From contig NZ_FOZX01000001.1 in assembly GCF_900116135.1 (NCBI RefSeq), forward strand, positions 682,001 to 746,000: a stretch of 64,000 nucleotides of DNA, read 5' to 3'. The first letter of the stretch is position 1. Each line of letters opens with the position of its first letter. The notes under the pieces were generated by a model. That model searched no databases. It was not told where the DNA came from and saw only the letters and a list, made by a program, of their open reading frames with translations. Below are positions 12,001 through 20,228 of the stretch, piece by piece. The position numbers and the translations under genes were made by a program. The DNA comes from Saccharopolyspora flava (GTDB lineage: Bacteria; Actinomycetota; Actinomycetes; Mycobacteriales; Pseudonocardiaceae).

Positions 12001-12462
12001 CTCGCCGAACCGCAGACCGACCCGGTAGGACGACAGGTGGGTGCGCTTGAGCACGAGCGGGAGCACGCCCTGCAGCTCGACGTCGGTCTGCTGCAGGATC
12101 ATCTCGCCGCTGGCGATGTCGATCGGATCGCCTTCGGTGTTGCGCTTGTTGGCGTCCGTCGTCGGGTTCTGCGGGTCCGAGCTCCGGTCGTTGAGGTCGG
12201 CGTCGCCGGGTTTCGAGTTCGGCGAGGTCCCGGCCGGATCGGTCCGCGACGGCGGCGGGCTCGCACCCGCCGGGGTCGTCGAGTTGCCGTGGGAGCCGGC
12301 ACGCCCGGCCTGGGCCAACTGGTGGGTGGCGTCCTGCGCGCTGGAGACGCTCTTGCTCGCGTCGACGTTGCCGACCTTCTGCGACGGCCTGCTGGACGAA
12401 CCTCCCTCGCCATCGCCGTGCGGCTTCGACGTCGTACCCCCGGTGCCCTTGGTCTTGGCCAC
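8684..12462 (-). pseudogene. RHS-repeat polymorphic toxin, interrupted by a frameshift
   Basis: Two reading frames together encode one protein of roughly 1,260 residues. The 5' part (from the ATG giving MAKTKGTGG) has a Ser/Pro/Gly-rich leader, then a DUF6531-type start (GDPIDIASGEM, LPLVLKRTHLSSY) and YD repeats; it goes out of frame at about 11003. The 3' part continues the YD repeats (over 15, such as YDEQG..LSRITDAMG) through the RHS core end (YADPETGYNYNFHRHYDP) to a 126-residue variable tip. Restoring one A in GGGACC (to GGGAACC) rejoins YDEQGNLSRITDAMG exactly. The break is therefore a single-base loss or a sequencing error. RHS proteins form a shell around a C-terminal toxin. The cluster upstream (YbaB-like, EspC-like, WXG) suggests type VII export. 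Confidence 0.85.
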
Positions 12463-12471
12463 GGATTCCCC

Positions 12472-13170
12472 TTATCCGCTGAGCAGCTTGCTGAGGTTGG
12501 TGAGGCTGGTGATCAGCCCGGTGATGTAGGTGAAGATGCGGCCGACCCACTTGAGCACCGCGGAGACGATCTGGGCCGCGATCACCGGGATCGTCACCAC
12601 GAAGATCGCTTCCACCGCCCACACGACCACCCGCGCCACCAGGTCGGCGATGAGGTCGCGCACGAGCTCGCGGGTCTGCTGCACCAGCCCACCGGCGCCT
12701 TCGGTGGCCGAGGCCATCGCGGCCGAGATCGCCGCGAGGCCACCGATGGCCTGCACGTTGTTGCCCATCATCTGCTGGTAGGCGTCGGCGGCGACGCCCT
12801 TCCACTGGCCGAGGTCGCTTTCCAGGCTCGACTTGAGGTCCTCGGCCATCGAGCCGAGTTCGGCGGCCATGTTGTTCCAGGTCGCCGCGTGCGAGCGGAC
12901 CACGTCAGGCATTCCGGTGAGCTCGTCGAGCATTTCGCGCAGCGGCTCGAAGTACTCCATCGCCCAGCCGATGCCGTTGGACAGCAGCGCGCTGAACGGG
13001 TCCAGCACGGCGGAGGCGACTTCCAGCCCGGTGCCGAGGCCGGCCAGGGCGGCGTCCACCCAGTCCTCGTTCTGGATGGAGGTGACGAGGCCTTCGACGC
13101 TCTCGGCCATGCTCGATCCGGTCCAGGCCTTGCGGGTCGATTCGACCGGCGCGACCAGCGAGTCGCTCAC
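12472..13170 (-). CDS. WXG100-superfamily (LXG/PPE-like) secreted partner
   Basis: A 232-residue protein read from GTG (VSDSLVAPVESTRKAW); this GTG overlaps the TGA of the upstream gene by four bases. A helical hairpin spans about residues 50-140, with the turn motif W-K-G in QWKGVAADAYQQM, as in WXG100 proteins, and a hydrophobic segment near 175-205 (VVVWAVEAIFVVTIPVIAA) may insert in a membrane. Such proteins pair with or adapt toxins for type VII (ESX) export. It ends nine bases before the RHS start, so the four genes from the YbaB-like protein to the RHS protein look like one operon. No secretion ATPase is in the window. Confidence 0.7.
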   Translation of the reverse strand: MSDSLVAPVESTRKAWTGSSMAESVEGLVTSIQNEDWVDAALAGLGTGLEVASAVLDPFSALLSNGIGWAMEYFEPLREMLDELTGMPDVVRSHAATWNNMAAELGSMAEDLKSSLESDLGQWKGVAADAYQQMMGNNVQAIGGLAAISAAMASATEGAGGLVQQTRELVRDLIADLVARVVVWAVEAIFVVTIPVIAAQIVSAVLKWVGRIFTYITGLITSLTNLSKLLSG

Positions 13171-13493
13171 GGCATCCCTCCACCGGAAGTCTTGATCTGC
13201 GCGGCGTGATCCTCGTCCATCGCCTGGTAGTCGTCGGCGGCGGCGCGGAGGGATTCGGCGGCCAGCGACAGGTTCTCGGCCACGTACGAGATGAGTTCGT
13301 CCTGCCTGGCGTGACGGCCTTCCAGGATTCCCGAGATCCACCCGCACAACAGCCCGTAGGCCTGGTCGTCCTGGGTGATGTGCGCGCTGGCGGACTTCAC
13401 CGCGTCGAAGCGGGCCTGGATCTGCTCGACCTTGGCGGCGTGAGCACGGATCTGCTCGGCATTGACCGCGTATCCGTCACCCACGGCTACCAC
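13167..13493 (-). CDS. EspC-like (type VII secretion target) protein
   Basis: A 108-residue all-helical protein (YAVNAEQIRAHAAKVEQIQ ... SLAAESLRAAADDYQAMDEDHA) that matches the size and pattern of EspC/DUF2580 proteins: an N-terminal helix with AEQIRAHA, a central GLLCGWISG segment and a C-terminal helix ending in Y-x-x-x-D-x-x-x-A. That Y-x3-D/E pattern is the known ESX export signal. The start is GTG; it overlaps the end of the YbaB-like gene by seven bases and its stop overlaps the next start (GTGA), which indicates tight co-translation. Confidence 0.75.
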   Translation of the reverse strand: MVAVGDGYAVNAEQIRAHAAKVEQIQARFDAVKSASAHITQDDQAYGLLCGWISGILEGRHARQDELISYVAENLSLAAESLRAAADDYQAMDEDHAAQIKTSGGGMP

Positions 13494-13948
13494 TTCTCCA
13501 TGAACGACCGGTTCTCGTTGTCCTCGTCGTCGGGAGGTTCCGGCGCGCTGGGCTTCGCGGCGACGGCGTCCGGATCGGCGGCGAGCTGCGCGCCGACGCT
13601 GTCGGCGATCGCCCGCGCCGCCGGGGATTCGGTGCCCATCGTCTCGGCGATGATCTCCTGCGAGCGCTGGGCCAACTGGTTCTTGGCCTCGGCGAAGGCC
13701 GTCATGATGGCGCGCGACACCGCGTCGGGGTCGCTGCTCTTCATCTTGGAGGTCAGTTGGATGTCGGCCAGCGCGCCCGACGAGTCGATGGTGACCGCGA
13801 CGATCCCGCCAGGGTCCTTCGCAGTGACGCGCACTTCCTGGAACCGCTGACTCATCGTCTGCGTGTCCGCCGCGAGCTTCTCGATCCGGCCCTTCCAGGC
13901 GGCCAACCGCTCGTGCGCGCTGTCCGGATCGAGGATGCTGCCGTCCAT
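13487..13948 (-). CDS. YbaB/EbfC-family protein in the toxin operon
   Basis: About 153 residues from the ATG giving MDGSILDPDS; an in-frame start eight codons upstream is possible but has no better support. The first 100 residues show the YbaB pattern: a long helix (AAWKGRIEKLAADTQTM), a three-stranded sheet (EVRVTAKDPGGIVAVTIDSSGALADIQL, broken here by loops) and a second long helix (AVSRAIMTAFAEAKNQLAQ). The tail is acidic and disordered. Such copies are often the first gene of ESX-type toxin operons in actinobacteria; whether they bind DNA or act as chaperones is not settled. Confidence 0.75.
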   Translation of the reverse strand: MDGSILDPDSAHERLAAWKGRIEKLAADTQTMSQRFQEVRVTAKDPGGIVAVTIDSSGALADIQLTSKMKSSDPDAVSRAIMTAFAEAKNQLAQRSQEIIAETMGTESPAARAIADSVGAQLAADPDAVAAKPSAPEPPDDEDNENRSFMEKW

Positions 13949-14040
13949 GTCACTCCGATCCTCGGGGCACAAACCTCAAGATCGAAGCGTAGGGAGCACA
14001 CGACGCGCACGTGGTGCTTTCGATCAAAAAGACCGGTGAA

Positions 14041-14568
14041 TCAGCTGGCCAGGGCTGCTCGGGCCGCGGCGAGGGCGGCGTCGCGGAAGTCGTCGGTGGG
14101 GGCGTCGGTCATCGCGCAGTCCTGGAGCCCGCCCACGGCGACGGTGGCCTTGGCGAGCTCGGCCGGTGAGGCATCGGTTCCCACCAGCAGCGCGTAGACG
14201 CGGTCCCGCCAGGACAGGAGCTGCTCCACGACGTCGAGCTGGGCCAGCGCTCCGGCGTCGCGCACGATGAACTCGAAGATCTTCCGGTGCCGCAGCACGA
14301 TCTCGAAGTAGTCCGCGAGGAACCGCTCCGCGTCGACCTCTTCCGCTTCGCGTTCGGCCAGCAGCACTTCGATGTCGTCGACGAAGGGCTGCACGATGCC
14401 GCGCATCAGGTCGGTCTTCGATGGGAAGTGGTAGTACAGCGCGGCTTTGGTGATGCCGAGACGTTCGGCGACCTCGCGCAGGCTGGTCTTGTCGTACCCC
14501 TGGCGCGCGAACAGTTCGGCGGCGACCTCGCGGATCTCCGACCGCGTGTCGACCCGGGTCCTCGGCAT
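14041..14568 (-). CDS. TetR family transcriptional regulator
   Basis: A 175-residue regulator. The N-terminal helix-turn-helix is clear (AAELFARQGYDKTSLREVAE, then RLGITKAALYYHFPSKTDL), followed by a helical ligand-binding domain. Two ATGs are present six bases apart; the second is used here because GGAGGAGG lies at proper spacing in front of it. It is transcribed away from a flavin monooxygenase, with two copies of a 16-bp imperfect palindrome between them (14600-14634). It probably represses both genes and is released by the monooxygenase substrate. Confidence 0.92.
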   Translation of the reverse strand: MPRTRVDTRSEIREVAAELFARQGYDKTSLREVAERLGITKAALYYHFPSKTDLMRGIVQPFVDDIEVLLAEREAEEVDAERFLADYFEIVLRHRKIFEFIVRDAGALAQLDVVEQLLSWRDRVYALLVGTDASPAELAKATVAVGGLQDCAMTDAPTDDFRDAALAAARAALAS

Positions 14569-14599
14569 CGGCATCCTCCTCCAGCGGAAGATCCTACTG

Positions 14600-14634
14600 C
14601 TTGCCGCCCGGTAAGCTACTTGCCGCCCGGTAAG
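14600..14634. promoter_or_regulatory. tandem TetR operators
   Basis: Two identical copies of CTTGCCGCCCGGTAAG (14600-14615 and 14619-14634) lie 19 bp apart, in the 87-bp gap between the TetR gene and the monooxygenase. Each is an imperfect palindrome (12 of 16 positions symmetric, CTT-x-CCG-xx-CGG-x-AAG). Position and symmetry fit binding by the neighbouring TetR protein. Confidence 0.75.
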
Positions 14635-14655
14635 TACACGCGTTAGCGTGAATCC

Positions 14656-15873
14656 ATGGCCAAGACAGTCCTGATCTCGGGCGCGAGCATCGCCGGCCCC
14701 GCGCTGGCGTTCTGGCTGCACAAGTGGGGTTTCCGGCCGACCGTGGTGGAGCGGGCGCCGGGAGTCCGCGACGGCGGTTACGCCATCGACGTCCGGGGCG
14801 CGGCCGTCGAGGTCGCCGACCGGATGGGCATCCTCGAGGAGGTCCGCGCCGCCCACACCGGGATGCGCGGCCTGTCGCTGATCAGCGCCGACGGCAGGTC
14901 CTTCGCCGACATCGACATGTCGCAGCTGGGCAGCGAGGACGCCGACGTCGAGCTCATGCGCGGCACGCTGGCCAGGCTCATCCACGAGCGCACCGACGGC
15001 ATCGAGTACCTGTTCGGCGATTCGATCGTCGACCTCACCGAGCGGCCCGGCGGCGTCGAGGTGACCTTCGAACACCACCCGCCGCGCGAGTTCGACCTGG
15101 TGGTCGGGGCCGACGGACTGCACTCGAACGTCCGGCGACTGGCCTTCGGCCCGGAGGGGAACTTCCGCCGCCACCTCGGCTACCACGTGTCGATCTTCAG
15201 CACCGAGAACGCCCTCGGCCTGGACCGCTGGACTGCGCTGTTCAACGAACCCGGCCGGATGGCGGGCTCCTACCGCGCGAAGACCGATCGAGGTGCGAAA
15301 GGGATCCTTTCGTTCACCTCACCGGAGCTGACCTTCGACCCGCGCGACGCCGCCGGCCAGCTCGCCCTGCTCGACGAGGCCTTCAGCGGCATGGGCGGAA
15401 TCGTCCCGCAGCTGCTCAGCGCGGCCCGGGAAGCACCGGACTTCTACTTCGACTCGGTCTCGCAGATCCGCCTCGACCGCTGGTCACGCGAACGGGTCGT
15501 GCTGCTCGGCGACGCGGGATACTGCCCTTCACCGCTGTCCGGACAGGGATCGAGCCTCGCGCTGGTGGGCGCCTGCGTGCTGGCCGCCGAACTCCGCGAC
15601 AGCGAGGGGAACCACTCGCTCGCCTTCGACCGCTACGAGAACCGGATGCGCGACTTCGTGCGCCGCAACCAGAAACTCGCCCCCGACGGCGCCAAGATCC
15701 TCATCCCGAAAACCCGAACCTCACTGCACCTCCGCAACGGCCTCCTCCGCCTCGCACCCCATCTCCCCGGCGCCATCACCTTCTCCAAGAAGACCCGAAC
15801 CGCGGCCAACGCGATCGATCTTCCCCCGAGGGGCGTCAGCGGTCGAAGCGATCCGACTTCACAGCATCGATGA
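14656..15873 (+). CDS. FAD-dependent monooxygenase (PHBH/TetX-like)
   Basis: A 405-residue class A flavoprotein hydroxylase. The ADP-binding motif is a variant (LISGASIAGPALAFWL, residues 6-21), then the NAD(P)H/FAD DG motif (VVGADGLHSNVRR, about 152) and the FAD-ribityl GD motif (LLGDAGYCPSPLSGQG, about 285). Together these place it with aromatic hydroxylases and the tetracycline-inactivating TetX-like enzymes, which share the SGASIAGPALA start. The reaction is NADPH-dependent insertion of one oxygen atom; the substrate is unknown. It is divergent from a TetR gene with shared operators, a layout common for inducible detoxification or catabolism. Its 3' end overlaps the convergent DUF397 gene by 38 bases. 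Confidence 0.9.
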   Translation: MAKTVLISGASIAGPALAFWLHKWGFRPTVVERAPGVRDGGYAIDVRGAAVEVADRMGILEEVRAAHTGMRGLSLISADGRSFADIDMSQLGSEDADVELMRGTLARLIHERTDGIEYLFGDSIVDLTERPGGVEVTFEHHPPREFDLVVGADGLHSNVRRLAFGPEGNFRRHLGYHVSIFSTENALGLDRWTALFNEPGRMAGSYRAKTDRGAKGILSFTSPELTFDPRDAAGQLALLDEAFSGMGGIVPQLLSAAREAPDFYFDSVSQIRLDRWSRERVVLLGDAGYCPSPLSGQGSSLALVGACVLAAELRDSEGNHSLAFDRYENRMRDFVRRNQKLAPDGAKILIPKTRTSLHLRNGLLRLAPHLPGAITFSKKTRTAANAIDLPPRGVSGRSDPTSQHR

Positions 15874-16033
15874 ACAAGCGCCACTGCCGCGAGGACGTGG
15901 TGAAGTACCCGGCGTCGAGGTTCTTCGAATCCCGCACTGCCGCACCGGAATCGACCGCGCCGACCTCGACGCACGCAGACTCCTGGTGAGAACGAGAGGA
16001 CTTCCGCCAGCGGGTCGGTTGAGGTAACGGCAT
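15836..16033 (-). CDS. DUF397 domain-containing small protein
   Basis: A 65-residue protein with the DUF397 signature: WRKSSRSHQESACVEV, a short loop and VRDSKNLDAG, then a C-terminal WRLFIDAVKSDRF. In streptomycetes such proteins pair with the XRE/DUF5753 regulator encoded just upstream and act as its antagonist or developmental partner (for example BldB-like or WhiJ-associated systems). The ATG overlaps the TGA of the regulator gene (ATGA), so the two are translated together. The 3' end overlaps the monooxygenase gene on the other strand. Confidence 0.93.
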   Translation of the reverse strand: MPLPQPTRWRKSSRSHQESACVEVGAVDSGAAVRDSKNLDAGYFTTSSRQWRLFIDAVKSDRFDR

Positions 16034-16887
16034 CAGCGCAGCTCGCTTTCGATCGCTTCCACGCGACTACGAATGAAGTCACGGGACTCCACAGGGGGCA
16101 ACGCTCGACTCCGGAGGTCGGCCACCGCCTCCCGGTAGTCACGAACATCCCTCACATTACGTAGGAACGCGAGCGCGCGATAGTGCTCCAGATGCACGAT
16201 CGGATCCTGATCGGCGAACTCAAGCAGCATGAACGAGCCCGCGTGAGCTGCGTGCCAGTCATGTGCGCCGAACGGCAAGATCTGGACCGTCACCTTGGAG
16301 CGATCCTCGACCTCCATCAAGTACCGCAGCTGCTCGGCGAACACCGCATGCCCGCCGATCATGTCGTGGAACATGGCCTCGCCGAGAACAGCGACGTACT
16401 CCGGCGACCGCGTGGAGTCCAAAACCTCCCGGCGGCTGAGCCGAAACGCGATTCGTGCTTCGCGTGTTTCCCTGGGTAACCCGCGCATGATCGCGCTCAT
16501 GTATTCGCGTGTCTGGAGGATCCCGGGAACGACGTGCATCTGGACCTCGGTGATCCCCGTTGCTGTTCTCTCGAAGTCCGCCATCACCGCCGCTTTTTCC
16601 TTCACACCGGGGAATCCGGACGTCAGCCAGTCAGGATCGCGGACGGTGCGGGCTCCTCCGATAATCCTTTCCTTCGCCTCGCCCTTCACCCCCAGTGCGG
16701 TCAGGACGGAGGCGGCCTCTTCGGGTGTCGGGGGCTTCAGTCCTGACTCGTATCGCCAAATCGTGGTGTGGCCGACTCCGAGGACGCGTCCCAGTTCCCG
16801 AACACCGAAGCCTGCCTCTTCTCGTAGTTGCCGCAGCTCGGCCCCCAGTGCGCGAGCTCGCGGATTCGCCTTGGTGGTTCGGGTCAT
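16033..16887 (-). CDS. XRE-family regulator with DUF5753 domain
   Basis: A 284-residue protein. Residues 12-62 form a helix-turn-helix (LREEAGFGVRELGRVLGVGH, then TTIWRYESGLKPP), and the remainder is the DUF5753 domain (ATGITEVQMHVVPGILQTREY, SRREVLDSTRSP, VTVQILPFGAHDWHAAHAGS). Actinomycetes carry dozens of these paralogues, each with a DUF397 partner; those studied act in sporulation and antibiotic control. The partner gene follows with a four-base overlap. Start ATG follows a weak purine stretch; a zinc-finger protein gene is divergent from it. Confidence 0.93.
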   Translation of the reverse strand: MTRTTKANPRARALGAELRQLREEAGFGVRELGRVLGVGHTTIWRYESGLKPPTPEEAASVLTALGVKGEAKERIIGGARTVRDPDWLTSGFPGVKEKAAVMADFERTATGITEVQMHVVPGILQTREYMSAIMRGLPRETREARIAFRLSRREVLDSTRSPEYVAVLGEAMFHDMIGGHAVFAEQLRYLMEVEDRSKVTVQILPFGAHDWHAAHAGSFMLLEFADQDPIVHLEHYRALAFLRNVRDVRDYREAVADLRSRALPPVESRDFIRSRVEAIESELR

Positions 16888-17009
16888 GAACCGATCTTAG
16901 CCCGATAAAGCCGCAGGTGGGAACGCTCTTCCAGGTGATTGCGCAACTGTCACGACACCGGAAGCATGGTTCTCGGAACCAGTCATGACGGCGAGAACCG
17001 AGGAGTCCG

Positions 17010-17222
17010 ATGTATCCGTTTCACTGGGTGCCGTGCGAGGGGCGGCGGCACGCGAGTCTCGACGAGCACCCGAGTGGTCGCTCGTACCCGACGGGGACCG
17101 AGGTCACGACGTTGTGCGGGCAGGAGTTGACCGCGGAGAACAGCGAGTTCGGTTGGTTCTGGGACACCTGCCCGACCTGCTACCGGGAAGCCCTTCGCCT
17201 GGCGGGGATTCCGGCGCGATGA
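17010..17222 (+). CDS. small zinc-finger protein, 70 aa
   Basis: A short protein of a type often seen in Pseudonocardiaceae: MYPFHWVPCEGRRHAS, TTLCGQEL, and a closing CPTC. The four cysteines (residues 9, 36, 54, 57) and several histidines could hold one zinc. No catalytic domain is present. The next small gene begins inside its stop codon (ATGA). The pair is divergent from the XRE/DUF397 unit, and similar pairs next to DUF397 genes are common in the group; function unknown. Confidence 0.75.
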   Translation: MYPFHWVPCEGRRHASLDEHPSGRSYPTGTEVTTLCGQELTAENSEFGWFWDTCPTCYREALRLAGIPAR

Positions 17223-17458
17223 CCAAGCAGTCCACGGCACTGGCCGTGCGCCTCCGCCAAGCCCAGTGGCTCCTCGACGAACTCGCCTTCGACGCCGGCT
17301 CCGAGCGCCTCGACGCCCAGCGGATCGCCGAGGCCGTCGTCGTCCTCTCCCAGCTCAACGCGCTGCTCGGCGGCGTTCACGCCGCCCTCGTCAGTGGGGT
17401 GGGTGGGGAAGTTTTCATGAAAACTTCCCCGTCGACCACAGGGGGACAGTTTTCATGA
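17219..17458 (+). CDS. small helical protein ending in a palindromic repeat
   Basis: A 79-residue protein coupled to the zinc-finger gene by an ATGA overlap. Residues 1-60 are helical (LAVRLRQAQWLLDELAFDAG, RLDAQRIAEAVVVLSQLN). The last 18 residues (GEVFMKTSPSTTGGQFS) are encoded by the first palindrome and part of the second in the array that begins at 17405, and the stop is the TGA inside the second palindrome's TCATGA centre. The palindromes therefore seem to have entered or grown at the gene's 3' end and replaced the original stop. Function unknown. Confidence 0.6.
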   Translation: MTKQSTALAVRLRQAQWLLDELAFDAGSERLDAQRIAEAVVVLSQLNALLGGVHAALVSGVGGEVFMKTSPSTTGGQFS

Positions 17459-17577
17459 AAACTGTCCCCTCAGAACGAGACAGAAGTCCCCAGGACCCCC
17501 GGTTTCCCCAGGATGAGGGAGGTTTTCATGAAAACCTCCCGTTCGAGTGGGGAGGGAAGTTTTCATGAAAACTTCCC
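17405..17577. repeat. array of four perfect palindromes with TTTTCATGAAAA core
   Basis: Perfect palindromes of 26, 28, 24 and 24 bp lie at 17405-17430, 17442-17469, 17517-17540 and 17554-17577. All share GTTTTCATGAAAAC. Outside the core the arms differ (GGGGAA, GGGGACA, GGGAG, GGGAA) but each change is mirrored on the other side, so perfect symmetry is kept. The array ends 9 bases past the mnmA stop and starts inside a small gene on the plus strand. I know no named family for it. Confidence 0.9.
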
Positions 17578-17586
17578 CACCCCACG

Positions 17587-18675
17587 TCACCGGGTGGCCG
17601 AGATGATCCCGCTGCCGAGGACGAGGTCGCCTGCTTCGTCCGGGCGGTAGAGGACGACGGCCTGGCCCGGGGCGACGCCCTGGAGTTCCTGGCGGAGCTG
17701 GATCTTGAGGTGTTCGCCGTCGAACTCGGCGACCGCGTCGGCCGTGCCGCCGTGGGCGCGGACCTGGATGACGCACTCGGTCGGACCGTCGAGCGGCTTC
17801 TCCGACGGCCAGATCGGGCGCTTCGCGTCGATCTCGGTGACCGCCAGGCGATCGCGGGAACCGACCTTCACCGTGCCCGACACCGGTTCCAGGGAAAGGA
17901 CGTAGCGCGGTTTCCCGTCCGGGGCGGGGGCGTCGATGCCGAGGCCCTTGCGCTGGCCGATCGTGAAGCCGTGCACGCCGGTGTGCTCGCCGAGCACCGC
18001 GCCGGTCTCCTCGTCGACCAGCTGACCCGGGGTCTGGCCGAGCTTGTTCTCCAGGAAGCTCTTGGTGTCGCCGTCCGGGATGAAGCAGATGTCGTGGCTG
18101 TCGGGCTTCTTGGCGACCGCCAGGTCCCGCTCGGCGGCCTCCTCGCGGACCTCCGACTTCAGGGAGCCGCCCAGCGGGAACATCGAGTGCCGCAGCTGCT
18201 CGGACGTCAGCGACGCCAGCACGTAGGACTGGTCCTTGCCCTCGTCGCGGCTGCGCCGCAGCTCCGGAACACCGTCCACCACGGACAGACGCGCGTAGTG
18301 GCCGGTGCAGACCGCGTCGAAGCCCAGAGCCATCGCCTTCTCCAGCAACGCCTCGAACTTGATCTTCTCGTTGCAGGTCAGGCACGGGTTCGGGGTGCGG
18401 CCGGCCGCGTACTCGCCGACGAAGGTCTCGATGACCTCCTCGGTGAAGCGCTCCGCGAAATCCCACACGTAGAACGGGATTCCCAGCAGGTCAGCGGCAC
18501 GACGCGCGTCGTGCGAGTCCTCGATCGTGCAGCACCCCCGGGCGCCCGTGCGCAGCGTTCCCGGCTTCGCCGACAACGCGAGGTGCACCCCGACCACGTC
18601 GTGGCCTGCGGCGACCGCCCGGGCCGCCGCGACCGCGGAGTCCACTCCACCGCTCATGGCCGCCAGCACTCGCAC
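17587..18675 (-). CDS. mnmA: tRNA-specific 2-thiouridylase MnmA
   Basis: Puts sulfur at C2 of the wobble uridine in tRNAs for Lys, Glu and Gln. The 362-residue enzyme has the ATP-binding PP-loop SGGVDSA at residues 8-14, the nucleophile Cys101 in [13 protein letters not shown], a GHYARL strand, [10 protein letters not shown], and the second catalytic Cys in [12 protein letters not shown]. Length matches the family. It starts three bases after the iscS stop, so sulfur donor and tRNA thiolase are made from one operon, the same order as in mycobacteria. Beyond its 3' end lies the palindrome array at 17405-17577. Confidence 0.97.
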   Translation of the reverse strand: MRVLAAMSGGVDSAVAAARAVAAGHDVVGVHLALSAKPGTLRTGARGCCTIEDSHDARRAADLLGIPFYVWDFAERFTEEVIETFVGEYAAGRTPNPCLTCNEKIKFEALLEKAMALGFDAVCTGHYARLSVVDGVPELRRSRDEGKDQSYVLASLTSEQLRHSMFPLGGSLKSEVREEAAERDLAVAKKPDSHDICFIPDGDTKSFLENKLGQTPGQLVDEETGAVLGEHTGVHGFTIGQRKGLGIDAPAPDGKPRYVLSLEPVSGTVKVGSRDRLAVTEIDAKRPIWPSEKPLDGPTECVIQVRAHGGTADAVAEFDGEHLKIQLRQELQGVAPGQAVVLYRPDEAGDLVLGSGIISATR

Positions 18676-18678
18676 GAC

Positions 18679-19905
18679 TCACACCTCCGTGGCGGCCGTG
18701 GCCGCCGAAGATCGGCGCAACCCGGCCAACCCGGCGCTACGCGCTCGTTGCACCACCGGCCCGATGGCCTCGGTCAGTGCCTGTACATCGGCCGCGGTCG
18801 AGCTGTGCCCCAGGGAGAAGCGCAGCGACCCGCGCGCGGCCTTCGGATCGGCCCCCATCGCCAGCAGCACGTGGCTGGGCTCGGCCACACCGGCCGTGCA
18901 CGCCGACCCGGTGGAGCACTCGATGCCCTTGGCGTCCAGCAGCATCAGGAGGCTGTCGCCTTCGCAGCCGGGGAACGTGAAGTGCGCGTTGCCCGGCAGC
19001 CGCGACGGCCCACCGGCGATGATCCCCTCGCCGGGATCGCCGTTGAGCACCACGTCCGGCACCGCCGCGCGCACCCCGCTGATCAGCTCGTCGCGCAGCT
19101 TCGCCAGCTGCGGCGCGTGCGACTCGCGCTCCGCGACCGCCTCGCGCACCGCCGCCGCCAGCCCCAGCACGCTCGGGGTGTCAAGGGTCCCGGACCGCAC
19201 CTCGCGCTCCTGGCCGCCTCCGTGCAGCACCGGAGTGCACTTGACGTCGCGCGACAGCAGCAGCACACCGGCGCCGTAGGGCCCGCCGACCTTGTGGCCG
19301 GTCATGGTCAGCGCCGAAGCACCCGAGGCCGCGAAGTCCACCGGCAGCGTCTCCACCGCCTGCACCGCGTCGGTGTGCAGCGGAACCCCGTGCCGGTCGG
19401 CGATGGCGGCGAGCCCGGCGATGTCGTTGACCGTGCCGACCTCGTTGTTCGCCCACATCACCGTCGCCACCGCGACGTCGTCATCGCTGGTCAGCGCCGC
19501 CTCGAAGGCTTCGGGGGTGATGCGGCCGAGCGCGTCGGCCTCCAGCCAGGTGACCTCGGCGCCCTCGTGCTCGGCCAGCCACTCCACCGCGTCGAGGACC
19601 GCGTGGTGCTCGACCGTGGAGGCCACGATCCGGTTCCGGGCGGGGTCCGCCGCGCGGCGCGCCCAGAAGATGCCCTTGACCGCGAGGTTGTCGCTCTCGG
19701 TTCCCCCCGCGGTGAACAGCACCTCCGAGGGGCGCGCGCCCAAGGCGTCGGCGATGTCCTCGCGGGACTCCTCGACCTGCCGCCGCGCCTGCCGACCCGA
19801 GGTGTGCAGGGACGAGGCGTTGCCGATCCGGGTCAACGCCTCGCTCATCGCGGCCACCGCTGCGGGCCGCATCGGGGTCGTAGCGGCGTGGTCGAGGTAA
19901 GTCAT
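18679..19905 (-). CDS. iscS: cysteine desulfurase (IscS/NifS type)
   Basis: A PLP enzyme that takes sulfur from cysteine and passes the persulfide to partners, here most likely MnmA. The 408-residue protein opens with [18 protein letters not shown], carries the PLP-bound Lys205 in [11 protein letters not shown], His100/101 in STVEHHAVL, and the persulfide Cys336 in STGSACTAG on the mobile loop typical of group I desulfurases. Length is standard. It is directly followed by mnmA. The 323-bp gap upstream holds a nested hairpin (20098-20179) that could separate it from the acyltransferase gene or control its leader. Confidence 0.96.
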   Translation of the reverse strand: MTYLDHAATTPMRPAAVAAMSEALTRIGNASSLHTSGRQARRQVEESREDIADALGARPSEVLFTAGGTESDNLAVKGIFWARRAADPARNRIVASTVEHHAVLDAVEWLAEHEGAEVTWLEADALGRITPEAFEAALTSDDDVAVATVMWANNEVGTVNDIAGLAAIADRHGVPLHTDAVQAVETLPVDFAASGASALTMTGHKVGGPYGAGVLLLSRDVKCTPVLHGGGQEREVRSGTLDTPSVLGLAAAVREAVAERESHAPQLAKLRDELISGVRAAVPDVVLNGDPGEGIIAGGPSRLPGNAHFTFPGCEGDSLLMLLDAKGIECSTGSACTAGVAEPSHVLLAMGADPKAARGSLRFSLGHSSTAADVQALTEAIGPVVQRARSAGLAGLRRSSAATAATEV

Positions 19906-20097
19906 CGCTCATCCAGGGTAATGCAAGCCGACCGCCGCCTGACCTGCGGTCCGACAGAAGACGCAGGTCAGACCGGTTTGACCCGCCCCACACGGACCAG
20001 CATCACAACCCACCCCACGCCACCACCAGCGCACCCGGCCCCCGACCAGCAGCGCTCATCCGACCCCGTCGAACCCTCGCAACCCGGCCGAGGAAGC

Positions 20098-20179
20098 CCT
20101 CGGGGTCAAAAACCGCGGTTTTCGTCGGTCAAAAACTGCGGTATTTGACCGACGAGAACTGCAGTTTTTGACCCCGAGG
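20098..20179. repeat. nested 82-nt hairpin built of GGTCAAAAAC units
   Basis: An outer stem of 23 positions (20098-20120 with 20157-20179, one mismatch and one G-T pair) encloses a perfect 11-bp inner stem CGTCGGTCAAA / TTTGACCGACG (20123-20133, 20144-20154) with loop AACTGCGGTA. It is made of three related units of the form GGTCAAAAACYGCRGTTTT in alternating orientation. It lies in the 323-bp gap between the acyltransferase stop and the iscS start; no other feature is seen in that gap. No U-tract follows, so it is not a classic terminator. Confidence 0.85.
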
Positions 20180-20228
20180 CCGACCCCGTGTCATCACCGG
20201 GGCAGTAGTGGGTTCTGCGCCGCGTGGG

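Noticed and set aside
17405..17577. CRISPR array
   Set aside because: Only four short palindromes with unequal spacing (11, 47 and 13 bases) and no spacer-like uniform lengths; no cas genes nearby.
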